A DNA stretch of 12,282 nt, taken from NCBI GenBank assembly GCA_052388025.1, contig JBQTIP010000226.1:1-12282 (forward strand), in the 5' to 3' direction. Under the pieces are notes generated by a model. The model was not told the DNA's origin, did no database searches, and saw nothing but the letters and a program-made list of their open reading frames with translations. Position 1 is the stretch's first letter; each line of letters opens with the position of its first letter. Source of the stretch: JBQTIP01 sp052388025. GTDB lineage: Bacteria; Actinomycetota; UBA4738; HRBIN12. Of the stretch, positions 1 to 8,927 are shown one piece after another. Made by a program: the position numbers and the translations under genes.

Positions 1-464
1 CCGCTGCCCGTCCCGACCACCACCGCAGCTCCGGCCATAGCGCAGGCGAGGGCCAGGATCGTGAGCGGGTTGGGCCTGCCCTCCCCGACGGCCCACGACA
101 TCAGCGCCACGACGACGGGGTACATGAAGAACAGCAGCGTGACGGCGGCCGCCGTCCCGTGGCGGAGGGCCGCGAAGAAGAACGACGACTCGACCGCGTA
201 ACCGCACACCGCCAAGATCCCGAGGCCGGCGCGTTCCCCTTCCGCCGCGCCGAGCGGCCGCCCGAGCACCAGCAGCGCGGCCGTGAGGACCACCGCGCCG
301 ACGCCGAACCGGATCGCGAGCAGCGCGTAAACGGTGATCCCGCTCTCGAGGGCGTGCTTCCCGAGCACGACGATCGCTCCGAAGAACAGGGCGGCGAGCG
401 CGATGAGCAGGCCGCCCACCGCCTCGCTCTTGTGCCTCACCACCCCCGCGGCTCGTTCCGTCAC
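1..464 (-). CDS. EamA/DMT-family transporter, N-terminal part (runs off the left edge)
   Basis: Partial gene read leftward; about 154 residues are visible, roughly half of a normal drug/metabolite-transporter (DMT, EamA) protein of about 300 residues. After a short charged N-terminus (TERAAGVVRHKSEAVG) come hydrophobic helices of DMT character: GGLLIALAALFFGAIVV, then the conserved-looking AIRFGVGAVVLTAALLVLG, then AALRHGTAAAVTLLFFMYPVVVALMSW, and a last helix ending in GAAVVVGTG. The pattern 'RF...', 'A..L..G.A....L.....P' is typical of the first EamA repeat. These proteins are inner-membrane permeases, often exporters of amino acids or metabolites; the substrate cannot be told from sequence. 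The start is GTG at 464, with no clear Shine-Dalgarno; a GTG a few codons downstream is possible. It lies 105 bp beyond the end of the upstream leftward gene, with a strong stem-loop between, so it may be a separate transcription unit. Confidence 0.85.
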   Translation of the reverse strand, partial: MTERAAGVVRHKSEAVGGLLIALAALFFGAIVVLGKHALESGITVYALLAIRFGVGAVVLTAALLVLGRPLGAAEGERAGLGILAVCGYAVESSFFFAALRHGTAAAVTLLFFMYPVVVALMSWAVGEGRPNPLTILALACAMAGAAVVVGTGS

Positions 465-492
465 GGGCGGAAGTATCTCAGCGGGAGGCCCG

Positions 493-540
493 GGCGCTCG
501 GGGAGACACTAGTCCGAACCAGACTAGAGGCCCGAGCGCC
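493..540. terminator. Two-tier stem-loop between the nucleotidyltransferase and EamA genes (terminator-like)
   Basis: A perfect 10-bp outer stem, GGCGCTCGGG (493-502) with CCCGAGCGCC (531-540), encloses an inner 6-bp stem, CTAGTC (509-514) with GACTAG (522-527), around a 7-nt loop. It starts 30 nt past the stop of the leftward gene ending at 570. No T-run follows on either strand, so it is not a textbook intrinsic terminator. High-GC bacteria often use such T-less hairpins. The inner CTAGTC/GACTAG pair could instead be an operator for the EamA gene that starts at 464. Confidence 0.5.
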
Positions 541-569
541 GGAGGGGATCCGAGCCCACCGCTGCGGGA

Positions 570-1346
570 TCAGTCGTGGGCGTCTTCCTCTGGCAGCCGG
601 TACCAGCGCCGGCGCTCTCCGATCTTGGCCCGGAGCTTCCACTTCCGGGTCTTCGGCACCTGGTCGGCCGCCTCGCGGAGCCTCACCACTTGGTCGACGG
701 GATCGAAGGCGGCCCCCGGTGGGACGAGGTGCGCCCCCGGCCCCTGGGCCAGCTGCCGGAGCCGCTCCAGGTTCAGCGTGAGGGTCCGCCACCACCCCCA
801 GTCGTTCGCCACGAGTGCGCCGATCCGGTTCAGCCCGACGACGGTCCCCGGCCGGTCCCCCTCCTCCACCGGGAACGCCGACAGGAGGTACAGAACGTCC
901 TGTGCGTCCTTCTCGTTCAGCTCGACGATCTGGAGCTTCGTGAGGAGGAGGTCGGTGACATCGAGGGTCACCGGGAGCCGGTCGATTCGGTCCTGGAACT
1001 CGACCACGTGGCACATCTCCATGCGGTCGATGAGCACGTCCATGCCCCGGCCGTTCGGCGACGAGAAGTAGAGCTGCTTGTGGCCGTAGAGCGCGTTGAA
1101 CCGTTTGTCGGGCTCGTGACCGAGCTCTTCGAGGTACTCCGTTAGCTGGCGCCGGGCGGAGGAGACCGAGGCGAAATCCAGGTCCTGCCGATCCCTCGTG
1201 CGGGGGGGGAATCCGGGCGTGAGGTACCGCACCGCGAGGCCCCCGACCAGCTTCATCGGCACGCCGCAGTTCCTGGCCCCCTCGACTAGCTGCAACGCCT
1301 CGGCCAGGGCGTCGGGCGCCGACGTGATCCCGGGCGCTTCGGCCAC
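570..1346 (-). CDS. Nucleotidyltransferase-fold protein (AbiEii/MNT-like), function unknown
   Basis: A 258-residue protein with the core signature of the polymerase-beta-type nucleotidyltransferase fold. It has a glycine pair in a helix-leading motif (KLVGGLAVRYL, Gly35-Gly36), then an Asp-x-Asp metal-binding pair (QDLDFAS, Asp55 and Asp57) and a possible third acidic residue in GMDVLIDRM near residue 103. This order resembles AbiEii-type and aminoglycoside-adenylyltransferase-like families, but I cannot assign a substrate. The C-terminal third is basic and tryptophan-rich, ending in the acidic tail EEDAHD. The GTG start at 1346 lies 2 nt after the stop of the upstream metallophosphoesterase gene. 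A GGAGGG Shine-Dalgarno sits inside that gene's 3' end at good spacing, so the two are almost certainly co-translated. Toxin-antitoxin or RNA/nucleotide modification roles are possible, but nothing here proves one. Confidence 0.7.
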   Translation of the reverse strand: MAEAPGITSAPDALAEALQLVEGARNCGVPMKLVGGLAVRYLTPGFPPRTRDRQDLDFASVSSARRQLTEYLEELGHEPDKRFNALYGHKQLYFSSPNGRGMDVLIDRMEMCHVVEFQDRIDRLPVTLDVTDLLLTKLQIVELNEKDAQDVLYLLSAFPVEEGDRPGTVVGLNRIGALVANDWGWWRTLTLNLERLRQLAQGPGAHLVPPGAAFDPVDQVVRLREAADQVPKTRKWKLRAKIGERRRWYRLPEEDAHD

Positions 1347-1348
1347 CG

Positions 1349-2311
1349 TCAGCCCTCCACTCGGAACGCGCGCTCGATGCCGTCGGGCCCCACGTCGACC
1401 AAGTAGCCCCGGAGGATGCCGAACGCCGCCTCGCTCCCTGGGTTCAGGCAGAGGGTGTCGGCGACCCGGGTCTCCCCGCCCGACTCGTGGATGTGGCCGT
1501 GAAGACCTAGCAGTGGCCGGAACTCCTCGATGGCCTGCCGCACGCCCGTCGAGCCCACCGGACCGCGCAAGAGGTCGCCGGCGGAGGCGGTTGGGCGCAA
1601 GTTCTCGTCAAGCAGCGGGGCGGTGTCGAGCCCAGAGCCGTGCGGGGGACAGTGGATGAGGAAGATGGTCCGGCGGGGGTCCCGGGCCTCGTCGGCCAGC
1701 TTCGTAAGCTCATCGCGGAAGTCGTCGTCCGGCACCTCCCGCGGGGTGTGCCAGGGCGTGGGGTTCGACTTCCCCGAGCCCAGGACCTGGAGGTTCCCGG
1801 GGATGTCCACGACGCGGCCGTCGACGTTCTCGCAGTACTGGCTCGTGGCCAGGGCCTCGTCGATGGGGTAGGGGTCGTCGTTGCCCGGCACGAGGTAGAT
1901 GGGGATGCCGGTCCCCTCCATCCGCTCCGCCGCCAGGGTCATCCACCGCCGCACCCGGCCCTGGATCTCATCGTGGAACCGCCGCCCCAGGACCTCGGGG
2001 TCGGCCTGCAGCGCATCGATCTCGTCGTGGGTGGTGTGGAAGGCGTAGAAGCCGAGATCGGCGATGTCCTGCTCCAGCCGCTTCAGCTCCTGCTCGGTGC
2101 GGGCCACCCTGCGGCGGCCGGCGATCTCGGCCTCGTAGCCGTCGTCGGTCCGCACCACCGGGACCATGGCCTTGCCGGTGAGGTCGCCCGCGTAGAGGAC
2201 GGCTTCGGCCTTGTACAGGCCCATGCGTGCCGCGTTCAGCATCTTGCGCCATGCCTTCTCCGAGGCGTGGATGTCGGATACGACGTACAGCCGGACCGCG
2301 CGCTTGGTCAA
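1349..2311 (-). CDS. Calcineurin-like metallophosphoesterase
   Basis: A 320-residue cytosolic protein with the full set of metallophosphoesterase motifs in order: SDIH (Asp13, His15), AGDLTG (Asp43), PGNDD (Asn144, Asp145), LIHCPPH (His220) and LHGHIHES (His273, His275), then NPGSEAAFG. These residues normally bind two metal ions and hydrolyse phosphomonoesters or phosphodiesters. The usual GNH[DE] reads GNDD, so the histidine that protonates the leaving group in many relatives is Asp. About 85 residues, including a charged helical segment (residues 56-130), separate motifs 2 and 3; this is long for the family and may be a lid or substrate-recognition insert. The start is TTG at 2311, seven bases after the permease stop, with only a weak GAG Shine-Dalgarno; no better in-frame start precedes the SDIH motif. 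It lies between the permease and the nucleotidyltransferase gene in one leftward operon. The physiological substrate is not predictable. Confidence 0.85.
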   Translation of the reverse strand: MTKRAVRLYVVSDIHASEKAWRKMLNAARMGLYKAEAVLYAGDLTGKAMVPVVRTDDGYEAEIAGRRRVARTEQELKRLEQDIADLGFYAFHTTHDEIDALQADPEVLGRRFHDEIQGRVRRWMTLAAERMEGTGIPIYLVPGNDDPYPIDEALATSQYCENVDGRVVDIPGNLQVLGSGKSNPTPWHTPREVPDDDFRDELTKLADEARDPRRTIFLIHCPPHGSGLDTAPLLDENLRPTASAGDLLRGPVGSTGVRQAIEEFRPLLGLHGHIHESGGETRVADTLCLNPGSEAAFGILRGYLVDVGPDGIERAFRVEG

Positions 2312-2318
2312 GTGGGGC

Positions 2319-4046
2319 CTACTCGGGCGGGATCTCCCTGTACATCATGGCCACGTCGACCCCGGCGGCCCGCCGCCTGGCCGCCTGGATGAAGTAGATG
2401 ACGATGCCGACCCCGAGGACGACCAGCGTGAACGTGATGCCGGTCCGGTTCAGGTAGTTCAGGGCCGTCTCGCCGGCGGTCCCCACCGTCCGCAGGGCGT
2501 CGATGATCGGCTTGAACCCGGCGAACCAGTACAGCACCCCCGTGGCCACGGCCCACACCGCGCCTAAGAGCGGCAGCCACCGGCGCCACGGGGCGTTCCG
2601 CAGCAGATCTGGCCTCGTGAAGGGCCCGACCAGCGCGTTGATGCCCGGCATGAACCAGGAGAGGAACGCCATGAGGATGCTGAACCAGAGGGTGGCCACG
2701 AGGTTCAGCTTGCCCTCGGGCGGTGCGAGCGCGTCCGGCAGCAACGGGAAGTTCTGCAGGATGGCGAAGGCCAGCGCGATCCCCAGAGCGGCCAGGATCG
2801 CGTTCACGGGCGCCCGGAGCCGCTCGCTCACCTCACCGAACCACTCCGGGACCTGCCGGTCGAGGCTCCAGGCCAGGCCCACCCGGCTGATGAAGTTGAT
2901 GTAGACCGGGCAGAGCAGGAACGGGAACACGGCCCCGGCCAGGCTCACGTAGGCCCAGATCGGCCAGAGGCCGGGCCGGGAGATGGCCGCCAGCAACGGC
3001 AGGGAGTTGGGCTGTCCCATGGGCAGGGACGGGTCCCCCAGCCAGAACAGCACTCCCCAGCCCAGGTTCGCGTCGAGCCCCAGCCTGTACGAGAGGAGGT
3101 CGGGGTAGAAGGAGTTCATGGCCACCGCGATCCCCAGGGCGCCGAGCACCGCGACCAGGATGCCGCGCCTCACGTTGCCGGTGACCTCGCCCGCAATGTA
3201 CGCGCTGTACTGGAACCCGATGTAGTTCAACAGGAGGATGGCGGCCATGAAGCTGAACAGAGAGATGGGGAGGATGCCGACGCCGGTCCCCTTCAGGCCG
3301 TTGTCGGCGGCGGCCTGGGCCAGGCTGGTCACGGTCGCGCCGTCCGCGAACCGCGGCAGGTTGGCCTCGAACCCGCCCTTACTCATGAAGAGCAGCCCGA
3401 AGACGAACATGACGACCGCCGACGAGAGGGCGAGGATGGCCAGGCCGGTCACGATGCGGTGGAAGCGCCGGGTGGGCTGGATCACCACCCAGAAGACCAG
3501 GGCCAGCACGATGAGGGCGCCGATGAAGCCCGGCCACCCCGTGATGACGCCGTTCTCGGCGAACCACCCGTTGGCCCGCTCGAAGAAGCCGATCCCGGTG
3601 CCCACGCCGATGATCCGCCCGGTGATCTGCAGGTTCCGGAGGACGATGGGGACCTCGAACGCGATGATCGCCAGGGAGGCGAAGACCAGCGTGAACGACT
3701 CCAGCCAGCCCAGGAACGGCCCCACCTTCGGGATGAGGCGGCTGGTGAAGACGTAGTCGCCGCCGGAGCGGGGCATCACGCTGGAGAGCGAGGCGAAGAT
3801 GAGCGCCAGCAGGACGCAGAAGGCCCCCACGATGATGGCGGCCCAGCCGTAGGTGGTGAAGCCCGCCACGCCCACCGGTATGAACGCCAACGTGTAGAAG
3901 ACCGGGTACCAGCCGACGCCCGTCCCGACGAAGGCGGCCGTATTGAAGAACAGCGCGTTGGTGACGCTGACCTCCCGAACGAGGCCGGAGGCCTGGCGCG
4001 TGAAGAGCTTGCGGCCCGCGGGCTGAGACCCTGCGGCGTCGCTCAT
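2319..4046 (-). CDS. APC-superfamily amino acid/amine permease
   Basis: A 575-residue integral membrane protein with about 12 or more hydrophobic helices. The first region (residues 25-60) is followed by the APC-family hallmark MPRSGGDYVF at residues 91-100, a cytoplasmic-loop signature of amino acid/polyamine/organocation permeases. Later segments include NYIGFQYSAYIAGEV and the C-terminal helix FTLVVLGVGIVIYFIQAARRR. It would import an amino acid, polyamine or related amine by proton or sodium symport or exchange; the substrate is unknown. I chose the ATG at 4046 because a GGGGGGAG Shine-Dalgarno lies 3 nt upstream and the family N-terminus begins just after it. The same frame stays open on to 5108, but that part is antisense to the deacetylase gene. 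It is divergent from the acetylpolyamine amidohydrolase gene across 66 bp, suggesting shared control and a related substrate. The length is slightly above the usual 450-550. Confidence 0.93.
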   Translation of the reverse strand: MSDAAGSQPAGRKLFTRQASGLVREVSVTNALFFNTAAFVGTGVGWYPVFYTLAFIPVGVAGFTTYGWAAIIVGAFCVLLALIFASLSSVMPRSGGDYVFTSRLIPKVGPFLGWLESFTLVFASLAIIAFEVPIVLRNLQITGRIIGVGTGIGFFERANGWFAENGVITGWPGFIGALIVLALVFWVVIQPTRRFHRIVTGLAILALSSAVVMFVFGLLFMSKGGFEANLPRFADGATVTSLAQAAADNGLKGTGVGILPISLFSFMAAILLLNYIGFQYSAYIAGEVTGNVRRGILVAVLGALGIAVAMNSFYPDLLSYRLGLDANLGWGVLFWLGDPSLPMGQPNSLPLLAAISRPGLWPIWAYVSLAGAVFPFLLCPVYINFISRVGLAWSLDRQVPEWFGEVSERLRAPVNAILAALGIALAFAILQNFPLLPDALAPPEGKLNLVATLWFSILMAFLSWFMPGINALVGPFTRPDLLRNAPWRRWLPLLGAVWAVATGVLYWFAGFKPIIDALRTVGTAGETALNYLNRTGITFTLVVLGVGIVIYFIQAARRRAAGVDVAMMYREIPPE

Positions 4047-4112
4047 GGACTCCCCCCTCGCGCCTGAGGTTGACTCCGCGTATCTTGCCACAATCTGAGC
4101 AAGGAGGTGAAT
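4047..4112. promoter_or_regulatory. Divergent promoter region between the permease and deacetylase operons
   Basis: These 66 bp must hold the start signals for both divergent operons. On the plus strand TTGACT (4070-4075) is a near-perfect -35 hexamer, but the matching -10 region around 4090-4098 (ACAATC/AATCTG) is poor. On the minus strand no convincing -10/-35 pair is seen. The compactness suggests one regulator could control both directions. The assignment rests mainly on gene layout. Confidence 0.4.
4101..4107 (+). promoter_or_regulatory. Strong Shine-Dalgarno AAGGAGG that fixes a TTG start
   Basis: AAGGAGG is followed by 5 nt and then TTG at 4113. An in-frame GTG at 4107 overlaps the Shine-Dalgarno itself and so cannot be the start. 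The second deacetylase gene at the right edge has the same arrangement: GGGGAGG, 5 nt, TTG, CGC. Confidence 0.8.
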
Positions 4113-5207
<1,095 letters not shown>

Positions 5208-5222
5208 GCGGCAGCGCGGGCC

Positions 5223-7217
5223 ATGCGGATCGGCATCGACGTCGGAGGGACGTTCACCGACGGGGTCGCCGTCGACGCCCGCGGCCGCGCCGTCGCTCAC
5301 CGCAAGGAGCCCTCCACCCCTCCAAGGGTGGAGGACGGGGCCCTGGCCGCTATCCGGGCGCTGGCGGTCGGGGGCTACCGCGTCGAGCACATCGTCCACG
5401 GGACCACCGTGGCCACCAACGCCCTCATCCAGCGTCGGCTGGGCCGGGTGGGGCTGCTCACCACGCCGGGCTTCCGCGACGTGCTGGCCATCGGCACCCA
5501 GATCCGGCCCGACCTCTACGACGTGATGCAGGCCAAGCCCTCGCCGGTGGTGCCCCGGCACCTCCGACTGGAGGTGCGGGGGCGGGTCGCGGCCGACGGC
5601 TCGGTGGTCACGCCGCTGGACGAGGAGGACGTGGCCCGGGCCGCCCGGCGCCTGCGGCGGGAGGGCGTGGAGGCCGTGGCCGTCTCATTCCTGTTCTCGT
5701 ACGCGAACCCGGCCCACGAGCGGCGGGCGGCGGCGATCCTCCGGCGCGAGCTCCCGGGCGTCGACGTGGCCCTCTCCTCCGAGGTCTGCCCGATGATCCG
5801 CGAGTACCCACGGACCTCCACGACCGCCGTGAACGCCGCCCTCCGACCGCTCCTCTCCCGCTACCTGCGGGAGCTGGAGACCCGGGCCGGCGCCCGGGTT
5901 CTGGCCATGCAGTCGAACGGCGGCGTGCTGCCGGCCGGGGAGGCCGCCGGGCAGGGGCACCAGCTGCTTGTGTCGGGGCCGGCCGGCGGGGTGGTGGGCG
6001 CCTCGGCCTTCGCCGCCGCCCGGGGCATCCGGGACCTGGTCACGATGGACATGGGCGGGACCAGCTTCGACACCTGCCTCGTGCTCCGCGGGCGACCCGC
6101 GGTCCGGGGGGAGTCGGACGTGGGCGGGTACCCGGTGCTGGCCTCGGCGCTGGACCTGGTGACGGTGGGCGCGGGGGGCGGGAGCCTGGCAAGGGTGGAC
6201 GCCGGCGGGGCCCTCCGGGTGGGGCCGGAAAGCGCCGGGGCCGATCCGGGTCCCGCGTGCTACGGGCGTCGGGGGAGCCTCCCCACCGTCACTGACGCGA
6301 ACCTGGTCATCGGGCGCCTGGATCCCCAGCGATTCCTGGAGGGGCGGCTCCTGCTAGACGTCGAGGCCGCGGAGCGGGCCGTCCACGACCACGTGGCAAG
6401 GCCACTCGGCGTGAGCCTGGAGCGAGCCGCCCACGCCGTTGTGGAGGTGGCTTCGGCGACCATGGCCCGGGCCCTCCGCGTGGTGACCGTGGGCCGGGGC
6501 CGGGACCCGTCGGCACTCCCCCTGGTGGCCTTCGGGGGCGCCGGGCCGCTACATGCCGCTCGGCTCGCGGAGGAGCTGGGCGCGACACGGTTGCTTGTGC
6601 CGCCGCTCCCGGGGTTCGTCTCGGCCATCGGGCTGTTAGCCACGGAGCTGCGGACCGAGGTGGCCGAGACCGTGCTCCGGCCGGGGCGCCGGGGCGCGAC
6701 CCCGGCCGCCCTGCGGCGGGCGGCGGCAAGGATGGGGCGGGCGGCCGTCGTCCGCCTCGGCGTGCCCGGCGCCGGCGCGCTCCTCTCACTGACCGTGGAC
6801 TGCCGCTACGAGGGCCAGGGCTACGAGCTGACCGTCCCTCTGGACGAGCCCACCCGGGCCGGGCTGGAGGAGGCCCGGCGGCGGTTCCACGGGCTCCACG
6901 ACGCCGTCTACGGGCACGCCGCGCCGGACGAGCCGGTGGAGGTCGTGGCGCTCCGGGTCACCGCCTCGGCGCCCGGGGCCGGCTTCCGGCCCTCCCGGAT
7001 CCCCTCCGGGCCGGATCCGCACCCGGCGGAGGCCTGGAAGGTCTTCGACGGCAGCGGGTGGGTCGAGACGCCCGTGTTCGACCGTGGCGGCCTTCCGCCG
7101 GCCTGGGCGGCCCGCGGGCCGCTCATCGCCCGCGAGGGCGAGTCAGCCACGTGGGTGCCGGCTGGCTGGTCGCTCGCCGTCGACAGGTTCGGGACGCTGG
7201 AGCTCGCTCGTGGCTAG
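5223..7217 (+). CDS. hyuA: HyuA: ATP-dependent hydantoinase/oxoprolinase-family subunit A
   Basis: A 664-residue protein close to the usual 680-700 of HyuA. The N-terminal Hydant_A_N domain starts directly with MRIGIDVGGTFTDG (phosphate-binding loop of the ASKHA ATPase fold) and contains HGTTVATNA near residue 60. The central hydantoinase domain has EYPRTSTTAVNAAL near 195, SNGGV, VSGPAGGVVGAS near 250, MDMGGTSFD at 275-283, GAGGGS near 317 and ADPGPACYG near 340. Then come FGGAGPLHA and a C-terminal hydantoinase domain with DCRYEGQGYEL. With HyuB this family couples ATP hydrolysis to opening a cyclic amide (hydantoins, N-methylhydantoin, 5-oxoproline, caprolactam) or to carboxylating a ketone. 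The substrate cannot be fixed from sequence. The ATG at 5223 gives the exact family N-terminus, although its Shine-Dalgarno is weak; with a 15-nt gap it may rely on readthrough from the deacetylase gene. The stop overlaps the hyuB start. Confidence 0.95.
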   Translation: MRIGIDVGGTFTDGVAVDARGRAVAHRKEPSTPPRVEDGALAAIRALAVGGYRVEHIVHGTTVATNALIQRRLGRVGLLTTPGFRDVLAIGTQIRPDLYDVMQAKPSPVVPRHLRLEVRGRVAADGSVVTPLDEEDVARAARRLRREGVEAVAVSFLFSYANPAHERRAAAILRRELPGVDVALSSEVCPMIREYPRTSTTAVNAALRPLLSRYLRELETRAGARVLAMQSNGGVLPAGEAAGQGHQLLVSGPAGGVVGASAFAAARGIRDLVTMDMGGTSFDTCLVLRGRPAVRGESDVGGYPVLASALDLVTVGAGGGSLARVDAGGALRVGPESAGADPGPACYGRRGSLPTVTDANLVIGRLDPQRFLEGRLLLDVEAAERAVHDHVARPLGVSLERAAHAVVEVASATMARALRVVTVGRGRDPSALPLVAFGGAGPLHAARLAEELGATRLLVPPLPGFVSAIGLLATELRTEVAETVLRPGRRGATPAALRRAAARMGRAAVVRLGVPGAGALLSLTVDCRYEGQGYELTVPLDEPTRAGLEEARRRFHGLHDAVYGHAAPDEPVEVVALRVTASAPGAGFRPSRIPSGPDPHPAEAWKVFDGSGWVETPVFDRGGLPPAWAARGPLIAREGESATWVPAGWSLAVDRFGTLELARG

Positions 7218-8901
7218 GCCGCGGCGAGCGTCGCCGGGACCGCAGGTCGGTGCGTTCGAGGTGCTGGCCGGGGCCCTGCGGAGCGTGGCCCTCGAGATGA
7301 GCGAGGTGCTGCGGCGTTCCGCCTACTCGCCGGTGATCCGCGAGATGCTCGATTACTCCTGCGCGCTCCTCGACGCCGAGGGCCGTGCCGTGGTCCAGGC
7401 CGACGACATCCCGGCGCAGCTCGGCGCGATGTCGCACATCGTGGAGTGGATCGAGGAGGCGAACCCGCGCTCGACCTGGCGGCCGGGCGACGCGTTCCTG
7501 GTAAATCACCCCTACCGCGGCGCTGCGCATACGCCGGACATCTTCGTGTTCTCGCCGTTGTTCCTGGAGTACGAGCTCGCGGGATGGGGCGGGACGTGCG
7601 CGCACCACGTCGACGTCGGCGGACGGAACCCGGGCACCGAGGGCGCAGACAACCGCTCGATCTTCGAGGAGGGCCTGCTGCTGCCCTCCGTCCGCGCCGT
7701 GCGCGAGGGGCGTCCGGTCGAGGAGGTGTGGCGGCTGATCGAGGCGAACGTCCGGGAGCCGGCCGCGACCCTAGGCGATCTCCGGGCCCAGTTCGCGGCA
7801 CTCTCGACGGCCGGGCGGCGCGTGGCCGAGCTGTCGAGGCGGTTCGGGCGCGAGCGCCTGCTCCACGGGATGGCCGAGCTCCAGGACTACTCGGAGCGGC
7901 TGCTACGGGCCGAGCTCCGCGCGCTGCCGGACGGCGCGGGCGAGGCGGAGGGCTTCATGGACGACGACGGCGCGGGCGGCCCGCCGGTTCGGATCCACGC
8001 GCAGGTGGAGAAGCGCGGCGACCGGCTCGTCGTCGACCTCTCCGGCTCGGACGGACAGCGGGAGGGCGGCATGAACGTCCCGATCGTCTCGACCGAGGCG
8101 ACGGTGTACTACGCGGTGCGGTCGGCGATCGGCGGAGAGGTGCCGGTGAACGACGGCTTCTTCCGACCGATCGAGCTCTTCGCGCCGGAGGGCTCGTATC
8201 TGAACCCGCGGTTCCCGGCCGCGGTATCGGTCCGCCACCTCACGTGCCAACGCCTCGCCGACACCCTGCTGCAGGCGCTCGGGCAGCTCATGCCGGAGCG
8301 CGTCTCTGCCGGCGCGTTCGTGGGGTTCTTCTCCATCATGGCCGCGGGTCCGAGCCCCCTGCACGGCCGAACAGTCGTGCTGCAGGACATCCTGGGCGGC
8401 GGGACCGGCGGGCGGCTCGGCCTCGACGGGATGGACGCAGTCGACACGCACGTGTCGAACTGCGGGCTGCTGTCGGCCGAGGTGTGCGAGACGCTCTACC
8501 CCTGGCGGGTCGAGCGCACCGAGCTGATCCCCGACTCGGGCGGCGCTGGGCGGTCCCGCGGTGGCCTCGGGATCCGCCGGACCTACCGGGCGCTTGCCGG
8601 GCAGCAGACAGTGCTCTACATCGACCAGACGAACCCGTCCTTCGCGCCCCACGGCCTGGCCGACGGCAGACCCGGCGCCCCGGCACGGCTGCGTGTGCGG
8701 GCCCAGGGCGCCGGTCCCGTCCCGACCAAGACAACGCTGTTCGTCCCCGAGGGTGGGCAGGTCGTCGTGGAGACGGCCGGCGGCGGCGGCTGGGGCCCGC
8801 CCTCGGACCGCGATCCGGAGGCGCTCGCCCGCGACCTCCGCGACGGCGTGGTCACGAGGAAGGGAGCGGAGAGCTACGGGCGAAACGCGCCTCCACCTTG
8901 A
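7210..8901 (+). CDS. hyuB: HyuB: hydantoinase/oxoprolinase-family subunit B
   Basis: A 563-residue protein of full family length. Motifs in order are a helical start (EVLAGALRSVALEMSEVLRR), NHPYRGAAHTPDI, GTCAHHVDVGGRNPG (a likely metal-binding histidine region), EEGLLLPSVRA, GGMNVP, EGSYLNPRFPAAVS, HVSNCGLLSAE, DSGGAGRSRGGLG and the C-terminal glycine-rich GGGGWGPPSDRDPEAL. All match hydantoinase B/oxoprolinase subunits, which hold the amide-hydrolysing half-reaction fed by the phosphorylated intermediate from HyuA. I chose GTG at 7210: it overlaps the hyuA stop by 8 nt, has GGAG 7 nt upstream and gives a family-like N-terminus. The reading frame is open further upstream, but that stretch lies inside hyuA. 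The overlap implies translational coupling and 1:1 subunit synthesis. NHPYRGAAHTPD differs slightly from the common NDPYxGGTHLPD. It converges on the urease-like operon with a 23-bp gap. Confidence 0.95.
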   Translation: MARPRRASPGPQVGAFEVLAGALRSVALEMSEVLRRSAYSPVIREMLDYSCALLDAEGRAVVQADDIPAQLGAMSHIVEWIEEANPRSTWRPGDAFLVNHPYRGAAHTPDIFVFSPLFLEYELAGWGGTCAHHVDVGGRNPGTEGADNRSIFEEGLLLPSVRAVREGRPVEEVWRLIEANVREPAATLGDLRAQFAALSTAGRRVAELSRRFGRERLLHGMAELQDYSERLLRAELRALPDGAGEAEGFMDDDGAGGPPVRIHAQVEKRGDRLVVDLSGSDGQREGGMNVPIVSTEATVYYAVRSAIGGEVPVNDGFFRPIELFAPEGSYLNPRFPAAVSVRHLTCQRLADTLLQALGQLMPERVSAGAFVGFFSIMAAGPSPLHGRTVVLQDILGGGTGGRLGLDGMDAVDTHVSNCGLLSAEVCETLYPWRVERTELIPDSGGAGRSRGGLGIRRTYRALAGQQTVLYIDQTNPSFAPHGLADGRPGAPARLRVRAQGAGPVPTKTTLFVPEGGQVVVETAGGGGWGPPSDRDPEALARDLRDGVVTRKGAESYGRNAPPP

Positions 8902-8927
8902 ATCCGGCGTGCAGAGGTTCCGGATCA
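8899..8927. terminator. Small inverted repeat spanning both convergent stop codons
   Basis: ATCCGG (8902-8907) pairs with CCGGAT (8920-8925) around a 12-nt loop. With one bulged base the stem extends into the TGA stop of hyuB (8899-8901) and the complementary TGA of the urease alpha gene (8925-8927). It could act as a weak bidirectional terminator between the convergent operons. There is no T-run and the stem is short. Confidence 0.35.

Noticed and set aside
1202..1209. A run of eight G residues inside the nucleotidyltransferase gene, considered as a phase-variable or frameshifted site
   Set aside because: The frame reads through it sensibly (GFPPRTR on the coding strand) and the protein keeps its motifs on both sides; a single run in GC-rich DNA is weak evidence for phase variation.
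7205..7260. A possible change in codon style at the hyuA-hyuB boundary suggesting a recombination joint
   Set aside because: Counting Ala codons by eye over short stretches gave a mixed picture, and the 8-nt overlap with coupled translation argues for a long-standing pair.
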